64,000 nucleotides of DNA from Nitrobacteraceae bacterium AZCC 2146 (GTDB lineage: Bacteria > Pseudomonadota > Alphaproteobacteria > Rhizobiales > Xanthobacteraceae). Position numbers and translations under genes: made by a program. Shown in pieces: positions 50,786 through 59,640 of this stretch (positions are counted from its first letter, which is position 1; every line of letters begins with the position of its first letter). The stretch is from positions 1,550,001-1,614,000 of the forward strand of contig JBAGRP010000001.1 in the NCBI GenBank assembly GCA_036924855.1, written 5' to 3'. Below the pieces are notes generated by a model. The model worked only from the letters and a program-made list of their open reading frames with translations. It was not told the DNA's origin and did no database searches.

Positions 50786-52818
50786 GCCTCCAAGAGCTCC
50801 TCAACGAGCGAGGCGTAAGATCGGCGCTGATCGTCGACGATGCATGCGACGCCGTTCCCCGCGCGGTCGACGTTGGAACGGATCGGCCGGAGTGGACGAT
50901 CTTCAACGACGATCTCACTGAGGAACAACAAGCACGGATCGAAGCGGAATACCCGGAAGCTGTCGGGCGGAGATTCGAAGAACTCGTAGCCGATGACGGA
51001 TACGTGGCGACGGTTTGGAACCTGCGGGCCGAGCTCGGTGAAATCGCCCAGCCTGTTTTTGCGGATTACGTTACCGATCAAGAAAGCGACGAAAGATACG
51101 TCGAGCTCGTCAAACGAAAACTTGAAGCGCTGGGCCTCGCCTGCGTGACCGCCGGAAGGGACTTCGCGGAACCGGCAAAGAAAAGCGACCTCATCGTCAT
51201 CGATCTCTTCTTCGGGAACGCGCAAGGCAACGAAGCGCTCAATATCTCGAAACGCCTTCTTCGCGAGGCGATCAAACCGCGGGCGGATAGCCCGCCCTTG
51301 GTCATCCTCATGTCCCGGAGCTCCCGGATAGAAGCCAAGAAGGACGAATTCCGAGACGACGTCGGCCTTGTTGATTCCGCATTTCGCATCATCATGAAAA
51401 GCGACCTGGACGAGAACAACCGCCTCGAACGGCAGCTTGAGAGACTGGCCGAGAACGCCATCGAGTCTCGCGACCTCGCCAGGTTCTTCAATGCCATCGA
51501 AATCGGCGTCAGCGGAGCAGCGGATAGGACGGTACGCCTCTTTCGGAAGCTCAAGCTCTCCGACATCGGGCAAATTCAGCAGCTTTTGCTCAGCGCGGAA
51601 GGCGAACCGACGGGGAGCTATCTTGTCGACGTCTTCGACCGGGTCCTACAGCACGAAATCGAAGCCGAGGCCGGTATCATCGACGCTGCCGAAAAACTAA
51701 ACGAATTTAAGACGCTCAGGCATCCCACGCCTTACGTCGCGGGATCGTCCGAGCTTCAGGAGCTGGTTCAGCGTCTCTTGACGCAGAATCAGAACAGACT
51801 TCGCCTGCCCGGCTCGATCGATGCGGTTGTAGCCTTCGGCGACATATTGCGCCTGCGCGAAGGCACGGACGCCGAGCGGGTGAAAGGCGCGCTTCTCGTC
51901 GATCTGGGAAGCGACAAGGTCGCGCTCGTCCTTACGCCCGCCTGCGACCTGCAACGGAAAGGAGCACCACGCATCTTGCTCCTGATAGGCGAAATCAAGG
52001 AGCTTGCGCCTAAGGACTGGTCTTACAGCGGCGATGCCCGTACCGCAGCGATCCGCCTCGACGGCGAGCTACGATGGATCAAGTGGAATCTCAAGAACAT
52101 AGACACCGTTTCGCAGACTGCGCTCGAAGCAGCTCTGAAGGCCGGTGACATCCGGACTGTCGCCAGACTACGCGACGCACACGCCATCGAACTGCAGCAG
52201 CGCGTCCTGGCGGGATTGGGGCGCGTCGGCCTGGTCGCTCCAATGCCCGCCACTTTCCCCGTCGAGGTCGAACTTCTCTACGCCAATGCAGAGGGTCGCC
52301 TTGTCCCGCTTCCGGTAGCTGCCCTGTCCGACGGAGCGGTCTGCTTCGTGGGCCGTGACGACGATGGAAAACAGAATACGCGACTAGTGATGACGGAGGG
52401 CGGCTGCGACGGAATCATTGAGGCGGTGGCCGGCTTGGACGAAAATCAGGTGGCGCCGGTAGCAAGAACCGCATTCGACCACATCCGGGCTACATCCGAT
52501 CTGCGCAAACTGCTCTCTTCGGGGATCGACCTCAATAATGTCGGTTCGACGAATTGGAAGCTCATTCCCTCGGAAACAGGTGCGGACAAGGGCGTAAGGT
52601 CGATGGGTATTGTTGCCTGGAATTATTCAATACCGGACGAGCCGCTTAAGCGGGATTTTCTCAACAAAACCGGCGTTGCGTTGCTCATCAAGGACATCAA
52701 GACTGGCGAGACCCCCGGTCTGGAAGCAGTCGTCAGATCAGGACTTGTAGCGCAGCCGGTCGAACCGGCGGCAGAAGCGATTGATGCAGCTCCCGGCCCG
52801 GCCGTACCCGCCGGTTAA
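50782..52818 (+). CDS. Receiver-domain protein, partner of the GHKL kinase
   Basis: A 678-residue protein. The N-terminal 210 residues are a receiver domain with all key positions: acidic pair Asp19-Asp20 (LIVDDAC), phosphoacceptor Asp141 (LIVIDLFFG), Ser179 (VILMSRS) and Lys206 (IIMKSDL). A 60-residue insertion follows beta 1, making it larger than ordinary receivers. The rest (about 220-678) has no DNA-binding domain I can recognise; it includes VKGALLVDLGSDKVALVLTPACDLQRKG. ATGA overlap with the kinase gene. It may relay the kinase signal to the Ssp proteins encoded downstream. Confidence 0.75.
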   Translation: MSLQELLNERGVRSALIVDDACDAVPRAVDVGTDRPEWTIFNDDLTEEQQARIEAEYPEAVGRRFEELVADDGYVATVWNLRAELGEIAQPVFADYVTDQESDERYVELVKRKLEALGLACVTAGRDFAEPAKKSDLIVIDLFFGNAQGNEALNISKRLLREAIKPRADSPPLVILMSRSSRIEAKKDEFRDDVGLVDSAFRIIMKSDLDENNRLERQLERLAENAIESRDLARFFNAIEIGVSGAADRTVRLFRKLKLSDIGQIQQLLLSAEGEPTGSYLVDVFDRVLQHEIEAEAGIIDAAEKLNEFKTLRHPTPYVAGSSELQELVQRLLTQNQNRLRLPGSIDAVVAFGDILRLREGTDAERVKGALLVDLGSDKVALVLTPACDLQRKGAPRILLLIGEIKELAPKDWSYSGDARTAAIRLDGELRWIKWNLKNIDTVSQTALEAALKAGDIRTVARLRDAHAIELQQRVLAGLGRVGLVAPMPATFPVEVELLYANAEGRLVPLPVAALSDGAVCFVGRDDDGKQNTRLVMTEGGCDGIIEAVAGLDENQVAPVARTAFDHIRATSDLRKLLSSGIDLNNVGSTNWKLIPSETGADKGVRSMGIVAWNYSIPDEPLKRDFLNKTGVALLIKDIKTGETPGLEAVVRSGLVAQPVEPAAEAIDAAPGPAVPAG

Positions 52819-52839
52819 AGAAGAAGGCAGAACGATTTG

Positions 52840-54003
52840 ATGTACTTGGACAATCAAGCCACCACGCCGACCGACCCCCGGGTGCTTCGAAGCATGATCG
52901 GACTCCTCGAGGCGGACGCGGTCGGCAATCCCCACTCCGAGCACTTCGCCGGACGACGCGCCGCTGCGGCAGTGGAGCACGCGCGCGGTCAGGTAGCCGA
53001 TCTCATCGGCGTGCGCGCCGAAGAGATCGTATTTACCTCGGGAGCGACCGAAGCCAACAATATAGCCATTCAAGGAATCGCTAATGCCGCCGCCCGACGG
53101 GGCAATCACGTCATCACGTGTTCGACCGAGCACAAGTGCGTCCTCGAATGTATCCAATACCTCGGAGACAAGGGCTTCAAGGTGGATGTCCTGCCGGTCG
53201 GACAGAACGGAATGCTCGATTTGGGTCTTCTGAGGGATAGAATCACCGACAGTACCGCGCTCGTCTCGATCATGGCCGCGAACAACGAGATCGGCGTGCT
53301 GCAGCCGATTTCGCAGATTGCCGATATCTGCAGATCACGGGACGTGGTCTTCCACACCGACGCGGCTCAGGCCGCAGGCAAGATTCCGTTCGACGCTGCC
53401 GCGATGGGAATCGACTTGGTCAGCCTGTCGGGACACAAGCTCTATGCTCCCATCGGTATCGGCGCTCTCTTCGTGTCGGAGGACAGTCCCGTCAAACCGG
53501 AACCGCTCTTCAAAGGTGGCGGACAGGAGCGCGGGCTTCGTTCTGGAACAGTCGCGGCGCACCTCGCGGTAGCGATGGGGGCGGCAGCGGAAATAGCCAA
53601 GAAGGAATTGTCGAGGGACGCCGCAAGCGCGGCGTCCCTCCGACAGCTTTTCCTCGACATCGTCGCAACGAGGATCCCATCCTCGGTCGTCAACGCGGTG
53701 GATGCTCCGCGGCTGCCGGGAAATCTCAGCCTCACGTTTCCTGGAATCGACGCCGATCACCTCGTCGGCGCCCTTCAACCCCACCTCGCGGTTTCTACGA
53801 ACGCCGCATGTTCCTCCGGAGTGATTGAGCCATCGCACGTCCTACTCGCGCTCGGATTGACCGACAGTCAGGCCAAGAGCACGATCCGCGTGGGATTCGG
53901 CAGGTTCAACACGCCGCAGGAGGCCGAATCGGCTGCCGAGCTTCTCTGCTCCACGGTGGAAAAGATCGGTGGAAAGGGTGTGGAGAACGGCGTCGCCGCG
54001 TAG
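52840..54003 (+). CDS. sspA: Cysteine desulfurase, SspA/DndA-like
   Basis: A 387-residue class V aminotransferase of the NifS/IscS family. It takes sulfur from L-cysteine using pyridoxal phosphate. The N-terminus YLDNQATTPTDPRV, the cofactor-binding SGATEANN and the Schiff-base lysine in SLSGHKLYAP (about Lys200) are present. The catalytic cysteine lies in TNAACSSGV (about Cys324). The ATG at 52840 is chosen over an upstream TTG. Placed before DUF4007, P-loop and PAPS-reductase-like genes, it is the sulfur donor expected of a DNA phosphorothioation system rather than general iron-sulfur assembly. Confidence 0.85.
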   Translation: MYLDNQATTPTDPRVLRSMIGLLEADAVGNPHSEHFAGRRAAAAVEHARGQVADLIGVRAEEIVFTSGATEANNIAIQGIANAAARRGNHVITCSTEHKCVLECIQYLGDKGFKVDVLPVGQNGMLDLGLLRDRITDSTALVSIMAANNEIGVLQPISQIADICRSRDVVFHTDAAQAAGKIPFDAAAMGIDLVSLSGHKLYAPIGIGALFVSEDSPVKPEPLFKGGGQERGLRSGTVAAHLAVAMGAAAEIAKKELSRDAASAASLRQLFLDIVATRIPSSVVNAVDAPRLPGNLSLTFPGIDADHLVGALQPHLAVSTNAACSSGVIEPSHVLLALGLTDSQAKSTIRVGFGRFNTPQEAESAAELLCSTVEKIGGKGVENGVAA

Positions 54004-54109
54004 TCAGAACAGGCTAATTTCCCCCTGTATCCAAAATTTGCGAGGATTGCGGCTTTCCGCTCCGTAGCGTAACGGTTGAACTGGACGCCTCGTCCAGTAG
54101 GATGCCGAG

Positions 54110-55048
54110 ATGCTCAGAGGACCAATTACCGCCGAAAAGTTCAAGGGCCAGTTTTCCGGTCACGAGACCTTCACGCTGCGCCACCTTTGGTTGCGCAAGG
54201 CGTTCGATGAGGTCGAAAATGGTGCGGCGCGCACCATCTTTAGCAACCCCGATGCAATCATCCGCTTCGGCGTCGGTAAGAACATGGCCCTTGCCATCAG
54301 GCATTGGGCGTTGGCCTGCGGAATTATCGAGGAAGACGGCAACCGCGTAAAGGCGACCGAACTCGGACACCGGCTCTTCGGCGGAGACAACGCGTGGGAT
54401 CCGTTCATGGAGCGTCCGGCGACGGCGTGGTTGATGCAGTGGTTGGTGGCCGGCGACCCGAAGATGACCACCACCTGGTATTGGGCTTTCAATCATGTGT
54501 CCTCGCAGACTTTCGACCACGAAGCGCTCGCGCGCGCGATCCTCGACTACTGCCGCGAGCGGCAGTGGACGCGTGTCGCTGAAAAGACGGTCAGCCGGGA
54601 CGTCGAATGCTTCGTGCGCAGCTATGTCATGCGCAGCGAACGAAACACCGGCGAGGATGCGCTTGAACCGGTCTTGGCCGAACTCGGCTTGATCCGACAG
54701 GTGGCAGGACGGCTTTATGAATTCCGGCGCGGGCCGAAGCCCACCCTTCCCGACGGCGTCTTCGCCTATGCCTTAAACGCCTTCTGGAGCAGATACGCCC
54801 CCGGGGCCAATACCCTCTCCGTCGAAGCCATCGCCTACGAGCCCGGATCGCCGGGGCGGGTCTTCAAGTTGGACGAGAATTCGGTCGTGGAGCGCCTCAC
54901 GGCCATGGAAGACCTTACGCGGGGCAAGATCGTTTGGTCCGACACAGCCGGCGTCAAGCAGGTCCTCCGCCTCAAGCCAATTTCGGATCCCCTTTCGTTG
55001 CTCGCGCGCGCGTACCGCGCCGACAGCGACAAACGTCGAGCCGCGTGA
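54110..55048 (+). CDS. sspB: DUF4007 protein, SspB-like
   Basis: A 312-residue DUF4007 protein: KFKGQFSGHETFTLRHLWLRKAFDEVE, then DAIIRFGVGKNMALAIRHWALACGIIEED and ELGHRLFGGDNAWDPFMERPATAWLMQWL. The family is known from SspABCD phosphorothioation systems, where SspB has DNA-nicking activity and gives the break needed to insert sulfur in one strand. The start has no strong RBS but fits the family. Its stop overlaps the ATG of the next gene (TGATG), so the two are probably translated together. Confidence 0.82.
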   Translation: MLRGPITAEKFKGQFSGHETFTLRHLWLRKAFDEVENGAARTIFSNPDAIIRFGVGKNMALAIRHWALACGIIEEDGNRVKATELGHRLFGGDNAWDPFMERPATAWLMQWLVAGDPKMTTTWYWAFNHVSSQTFDHEALARAILDYCRERQWTRVAEKTVSRDVECFVRSYVMRSERNTGEDALEPVLAELGLIRQVAGRLYEFRRGPKPTLPDGVFAYALNAFWSRYAPGANTLSVEAIAYEPGSPGRVFKLDENSVVERLTAMEDLTRGKIVWSDTAGVKQVLRLKPISDPLSLLARAYRADSDKRRAA

Positions 55049-58000
55049 TGCTTTCCGACCACGTCAAGATCGCACGCAGATTCCAGCGCTCCATCAGGTT
55101 GGACTCCGACCTCGGAAAGGTCGACGCCCTTCAGGGCTTTGTCTGCCAGCGCTCCGCTGCCGAGGGTCTGGTCAGCATGGCCGCACAGATCTCCCAGACG
55201 CGCCAGCGAGCGTTCACGTGGACCGGCCCCTATGGAGGGGGCAAATCAAGTCTCGCAATTGCGCTTGCGGGACTGCTCGGACCCAAGGGACCCGTGCGCA
55301 AGGCGGCGATGGAGGCGCTCGGGGAAAAAACAGCCCAGCGCATCCTCAACAACCTGCACGCGGGCTCGGCCGGATGGCTTGTGGTACCGGTTGTCGGCCG
55401 TCGAAGTGATGCTGTCGCCGACATCGCCGCCGCTCTGGAGGCCTCCCGCCGGCGGCCCGGAAGACCTCGCGGCGACGTGACCTCCGGCCGAGATCTGATT
55501 GATCGTCTGAACCAAGAAGGGGAAAGCCGTCCGCGCGAGGGCGTGATGCTCATCATCGACGAGATGGGCAAGTTCCTGGAAAGCGCCGCAACAAGCGGCG
55601 GTGATATCTATTTCTTCCAAGAACTCGCAGAGGCAGCGGCACGTTCAGGCGGCCGATTGGTCATAGTCGGAATCCTTCATCAGGCTTTTGAGCAGTATGC
55701 GAGCCGGCTCGGACGCGAGACGCGTGACGAATGGGCGAAAATACAGGGCCGCTTCACGGACATCCCGCTCATCGCGGGCGTGGAAGAGGTCATCGATCTG
55801 CTGGGTCATGCGATCACCAGCCAAACGCGCCACCCCTCCACTTCCGGAGACGCCGAAGCGGTAGCCAATTCTATCCGGGGCCGTCGCCCGGGAAGTGCAA
55901 AGGACCTCGGTCACCGGCTCGACAGATGTTGGCCGCTACACCCCGTTACGGCAGCCGTCCTGGGCCCGATGTCACGTCGAAGGTTCGGCCAGAACGAGCG
56001 AAGCATATTCGGATTTCTCTCCTCCGCGGAGCCCGCCGGCTTTCAAGAGTTCATCCGCAATACGTCCGACGGTTCGAAACTGCTGTTCGGTCCGGACCGG
56101 TTCTGGGATTACCTCAGGGTAAACCTCGAACCGGCGATCCTCGCGTCGAACGACAGTCACCGCTGGGCGCAGGCCGTCGATGCGGTAGAGCGTTGCGAGG
56201 CGCGAGGGAACGCTCTGCACGTCAGGCTCGCCAAGTCGATCGCGCTTGTGGACATGTTCCGCAACGGATCAGGGCTCGCCGCCGACCGCATCACCGTCGG
56301 CACGTGCGTGGCCGACGCCAGCAAGACCGACGTGGATGCGGCCCTCAAAGATCTGGAACGCTGGTCCGTTGCCGTTTACCGGAAACACCTCGGCGCCTGG
56401 GCTAGTTACGCCGGCAGTGACTTCGATATCGACGGAGCTGTCACGACAGCGATGGGCCAATCTGCGGAGTTGGACCTTAAGCGGCTCGCGAAACTGGCCG
56501 GATTGCAACCCGTTCTGGCAAAGCGCCACTACCACAAAAGCGGGACGCTTCGATGGTTTCGGACCGAACTCGTTCAGTTGGCCGACGTGGAGCGCGCCGC
56601 CGCAAGCCGTGCCGGCGATGCGGATGGTCATTTCCTCCTTGCGCTCCAAAGCGGAGAAGAAAGCCGAAAGGAAATGATCGCCGCCTGCCGCGAGATCTCG
56701 GCCAAACCCAGCAACGAGCTTACGGTTATCGGCGTCCCCGGCAACTCAGGCAGGATCCGCGGGCTCGGCCGGGAGCTCGTCGCGCTGGAACTGGTCAGAA
56801 GCAGCAGACCGGAACTCGACGGCGATGGCGTCGCGCGACGCGAGATCAGCGCACGAATGGCTGCGGTCTCCGCCGACCTCGAGGAGGAATTCCGTGTCGC
56901 TTTCACTGATGCCGATTGGTTCGTCTCCGGCGAACCGGTCAAACTGCCGAACGGCGCCTCGCTTTCGCAACTAGCATCGAACCTTGCCGATCTCCGCTTT
57001 AGCGACGCCCCGAAGATCCAAAGCGAACTGATCAACAGGCAACGTCCCTCGACCAACACGCAGGCCGGCGTACGCGATCTCATGAAGGCGATGGTCGCTT
57101 CGCCGGAGAAAGAGTTCGTCGGCATCGAAGGCTTTCCTGTCGAACGGGGGTTGTACAGTACGGTCCTCGCGGCGCCCGGCCTACATCGCGATCTCGGCGA
57201 CGGTCGTTTTGGATTCGGCAAACCTTCATCCCGATCGGCGATCGGCAAGACTTTCAAGGCGGTCTGGGATGCAGCCGACGCCCTGTTTTCCAGCGACCGA
57301 AACGCGGTCACGCTCGCTCGCCTGTACGAGCTGTGGCAGGCACCTCCATTCGGCCTGCGCCTCGGCTTGATGCCGATCCTCGCCTTCGCCTTCATTATGG
57401 CAAACCGCCACCGGTTCGCGATCTACGTAGAGGGAAAATTTCAGGCCGACATCTCGGACTACATGGTCGACATCCTTCTGCAGGATGGAGCGTTGATCTC
57501 GCTGAGACGAGTCGACGTGGACGCCTTCCGCGGCGCCGTGCTCGAAGGCGTAGCTTCTGCAATCGAGAGCGCCACGGGACAGAAATGCCCTACCGAGGCG
57601 CTGGAACTCGCGCGGCAACTAGTCCGGCTGGTCCGGGACCTTCCCCCATGGACGCGGAAGACCTTGGCTCTCTCGCCGGTCACCATCGATGTCCGGCGCG
57701 TCCTGATGCATGCCGACGATCCGCACAAGGCCCTCTTCGTCGACTTGCCGGCAATCTTCGGCGAAGGGGACGCCAAGGCGGTTGCCGACGGCATCGAGCA
57801 ATCGCTGCGTGAGCTCGCCTCGGCGTATCCGAACATGTTGAATGAGCTCGCCCGAAAGATGCTCGATGCCCTGGGGCACTCCCACGGCTCCGATCTTGCC
57901 GAGATCCGCCAACGTGCACATACCGTCATGGACCTTACGGGCGATTTCCTGGTCGATGCCTTCGCGACGCACCTCTCGACGTACAAGGGACAAACAGCCG

Positions 58001-58377
58001 AACTAGAAGCCATCTTCGGACTCGGCGGTCGTCCCACGCGCGACTGGTCCGATCGCGACCCGGATCAAACAGCGCTCACCATCGCCGAATTCGCACTCAA
58101 ATTCCGCCGTGCCGAAGTTCTGGCACGAGTGAAGGGCCGCCATCCTACGCGCGAAGCAATGGCCGTAGTAATCGGTACCGGCGAAGCAGGCCGCGAAGTC
58201 GTCGAGGAGTTCGAGGTCGCCGACCACGAGCGGCCAAGTGTAACCGCCCTCGCCCACATCCTGTCGCAAGCGATGCTGGATTCCGGCGCCAACCGGGGTG
58301 TCGTTTTGGCCGCCCTCGCCGAGGCCGGTTTCCATGCACTTAGCGATCGAAGTTCAGCACTCAGGAAGGCCGGATGA
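55048..58377 (+). CDS. sspC: Large P-loop ATPase, SspC-like
   Basis: A 1109-residue ATPase. Walker A is GPYGGGKSS (60-68) and Walker B VMLIIDEMGKFLE (Asp171-Glu172), followed by LVIVGILHQAFEQYASRLGR, resembling a sensor or arginine-finger region. The remaining two thirds are helical with no other recognisable motif. In SspABCD systems SspC is the ATPase that works with SspB and SspD. The frame is open 114 bases further upstream, but the start overlapping the sspB stop is preferred. Its stop overlaps the sspD start (ATGA). Confidence 0.8.
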   Translation: MLSDHVKIARRFQRSIRLDSDLGKVDALQGFVCQRSAAEGLVSMAAQISQTRQRAFTWTGPYGGGKSSLAIALAGLLGPKGPVRKAAMEALGEKTAQRILNNLHAGSAGWLVVPVVGRRSDAVADIAAALEASRRRPGRPRGDVTSGRDLIDRLNQEGESRPREGVMLIIDEMGKFLESAATSGGDIYFFQELAEAAARSGGRLVIVGILHQAFEQYASRLGRETRDEWAKIQGRFTDIPLIAGVEEVIDLLGHAITSQTRHPSTSGDAEAVANSIRGRRPGSAKDLGHRLDRCWPLHPVTAAVLGPMSRRRFGQNERSIFGFLSSAEPAGFQEFIRNTSDGSKLLFGPDRFWDYLRVNLEPAILASNDSHRWAQAVDAVERCEARGNALHVRLAKSIALVDMFRNGSGLAADRITVGTCVADASKTDVDAALKDLERWSVAVYRKHLGAWASYAGSDFDIDGAVTTAMGQSAELDLKRLAKLAGLQPVLAKRHYHKSGTLRWFRTELVQLADVERAAASRAGDADGHFLLALQSGEESRKEMIAACREISAKPSNELTVIGVPGNSGRIRGLGRELVALELVRSSRPELDGDGVARREISARMAAVSADLEEEFRVAFTDADWFVSGEPVKLPNGASLSQLASNLADLRFSDAPKIQSELINRQRPSTNTQAGVRDLMKAMVASPEKEFVGIEGFPVERGLYSTVLAAPGLHRDLGDGRFGFGKPSSRSAIGKTFKAVWDAADALFSSDRNAVTLARLYELWQAPPFGLRLGLMPILAFAFIMANRHRFAIYVEGKFQADISDYMVDILLQDGALISLRRVDVDAFRGAVLEGVASAIESATGQKCPTEALELARQLVRLVRDLPPWTRKTLALSPVTIDVRRVLMHADDPHKALFVDLPAIFGEGDAKAVADGIEQSLRELASAYPNMLNELARKMLDALGHSHGSDLAEIRQRAHTVMDLTGDFLVDAFATHLSTYKGQTAELEAIFGLGGRPTRDWSDRDPDQTALTIAEFALKFRRAEVLARVKGRHPTREAMAVVIGTGEAGREVVEEFEVADHERPSVTALAHILSQAMLDSGANRGVVLAALAEAGFHALSDRSSALRKAG

Positions 58378-59201
58378 TGGAACGTCATGTGCTCGGCATT
58401 TCCGGAGGACGCGATAGCGCGGCGTTGGCCGTCTATATGCGCCAGACGCGCCCGGAGCTGCAGCTAGAATATTTCTTCACCGACACCGGGAAAGAACTTC
58501 CCGAGGTGTACGATTTTCTCGGGCGGCTCGAGGGCTTTCTCGGGAAGCCCATAGCGCGACTTAATCCCGACCGCGATTTCGATTTCTGGCTTCGGGAATA
58601 CAACAACTTCCTGCCTTCACCTCGTACCCGCTGGTGCACCCGCCAGCTCAAACTCAGGCCGTTCGAGGATTGGATCCGGCCGGACCTCGAGGCCGGCGTC
58701 AAGATCTACAGCTACGTCGCCATCCGTGCCGACGAGAACCACCGCGAAGGATTGACGGCCACGCATCCCAATCTTCAAGTCGTACTACCGCTGCGCGAGC
58801 GCGGTATCGACAAGAGCGGCGTCATCGAGCTTCTGGAAGGAGCCGGCATCGGCCTGCCGCTATACTACCGCTGGCGTTCACGCAGCGGCTGTACGTTCTG
58901 TTTCTTCCAGCAGAAGATCGAGTGGGTCAATCTGATGCGCGAGCACCCGGATGCCTTCGAAGAAGCCAAGCGCTATGAGAAGAACGCCCTGGAACACGGC
59001 TCGCCGTTTACCTGGAGCGACCGGGAATCCCTTGATCAGCTCGCAATGCCCGAGCGGGTCGCACAGATCGAATCCGATTTCAAACTGCGCCAGGAAAGGC
59101 TCAAGGCTCGCCGGCGGCCGAACGCCCTGCGGCCCGACGAGGATCCCGCCCTGGAGGACCTTCTCGACGACGGCGCGGGTTGCCTCGTATGTCACAAGTG
59201 A
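58374..59201 (+). CDS. sspD: PAPS-reductase-like protein, SspD/DndC-like
   Basis: A 275-residue adenine-nucleotide alpha-hydrolase-type protein. The PP-loop is ISGGRDSAA (9-17). The cysteine motifs RWCTRQLK, CTFCFFQ and the C-terminal CLVC could hold an iron-sulfur cluster. This matches DndC/SspD ATP pyrophosphatases, which adenylylate the DNA backbone oxygen for replacement by sulfur. The ATGA overlap with sspC indicates translational coupling. Confidence 0.85.
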   Translation: MMERHVLGISGGRDSAALAVYMRQTRPELQLEYFFTDTGKELPEVYDFLGRLEGFLGKPIARLNPDRDFDFWLREYNNFLPSPRTRWCTRQLKLRPFEDWIRPDLEAGVKIYSYVAIRADENHREGLTATHPNLQVVLPLRERGIDKSGVIELLEGAGIGLPLYYRWRSRSGCTFCFFQQKIEWVNLMREHPDAFEEAKRYEKNALEHGSPFTWSDRESLDQLAMPERVAQIESDFKLRQERLKARRRPNALRPDEDPALEDLLDDGAGCLVCHK

Positions 59202-59210
59202 GGTCGCGCC

Positions 59211-59636
59211 ATGTCTATCGAAGAACCAACGAAGCCTGAGCCGCCAAAGTCCGGTATCACGATCAACGAGATCTATAAGGAACAGTATGCTCACTTCCGG
59301 GGGATGAACGACATCCTGTACAAAATTCCACCCCTGTTCACAGTCGTCATCGGTGGACTTTGGTATTTCGCCGTTCAGAACCTCGCGAGCGACAAGTGGA
59401 TCGCACGCCTTGTGTTTGCGTTCGCAGCGATCGCCAGCATTTGTTTCGTGAACGTGATGCAACGCTTTCGTCTGGCATTCAACGGATACATCAGCAACCT
59501 GAACAAGATGGACGGCGAGATGCGCGTAACGACGCAGGGAGCCACGCGCTTCTCGACGATCCGGACCGTACAGATTCTTCTCTGGTCTGCGGCCGCCGTT
59601 TCGGTACTCGGTATCGTCTATTCCTTCTGCAAGTGA
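59211..59636 (+). CDS. Small membrane protein in the Ssp operon
   Basis: A 141-residue protein with three likely transmembrane segments: about 42-58 (PLFTVVIGGLWYFAVQ), 67-85 (LVFAFAAIASICFVNVM) and 120-138 (ILLWSAAAVSVLGIVYSF). A soluble helical loop lies between the second and third (FNGYISNLNKMDGEMR). The N-terminal 40 residues are soluble. The layout is reminiscent of SLATT-type membrane effectors of antiphage systems, but I cannot assign it to that family. It follows sspD by 9 bp and ends 4 bp before the stop of the convergent FtsK-like gene. Confidence 0.65.
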   Translation: MSIEEPTKPEPPKSGITINEIYKEQYAHFRGMNDILYKIPPLFTVVIGGLWYFAVQNLASDKWIARLVFAFAAIASICFVNVMQRFRLAFNGYISNLNKMDGEMRVTTQGATRFSTIRTVQILLWSAAAVSVLGIVYSFCK

Positions 59637-59640
59637 GCCG

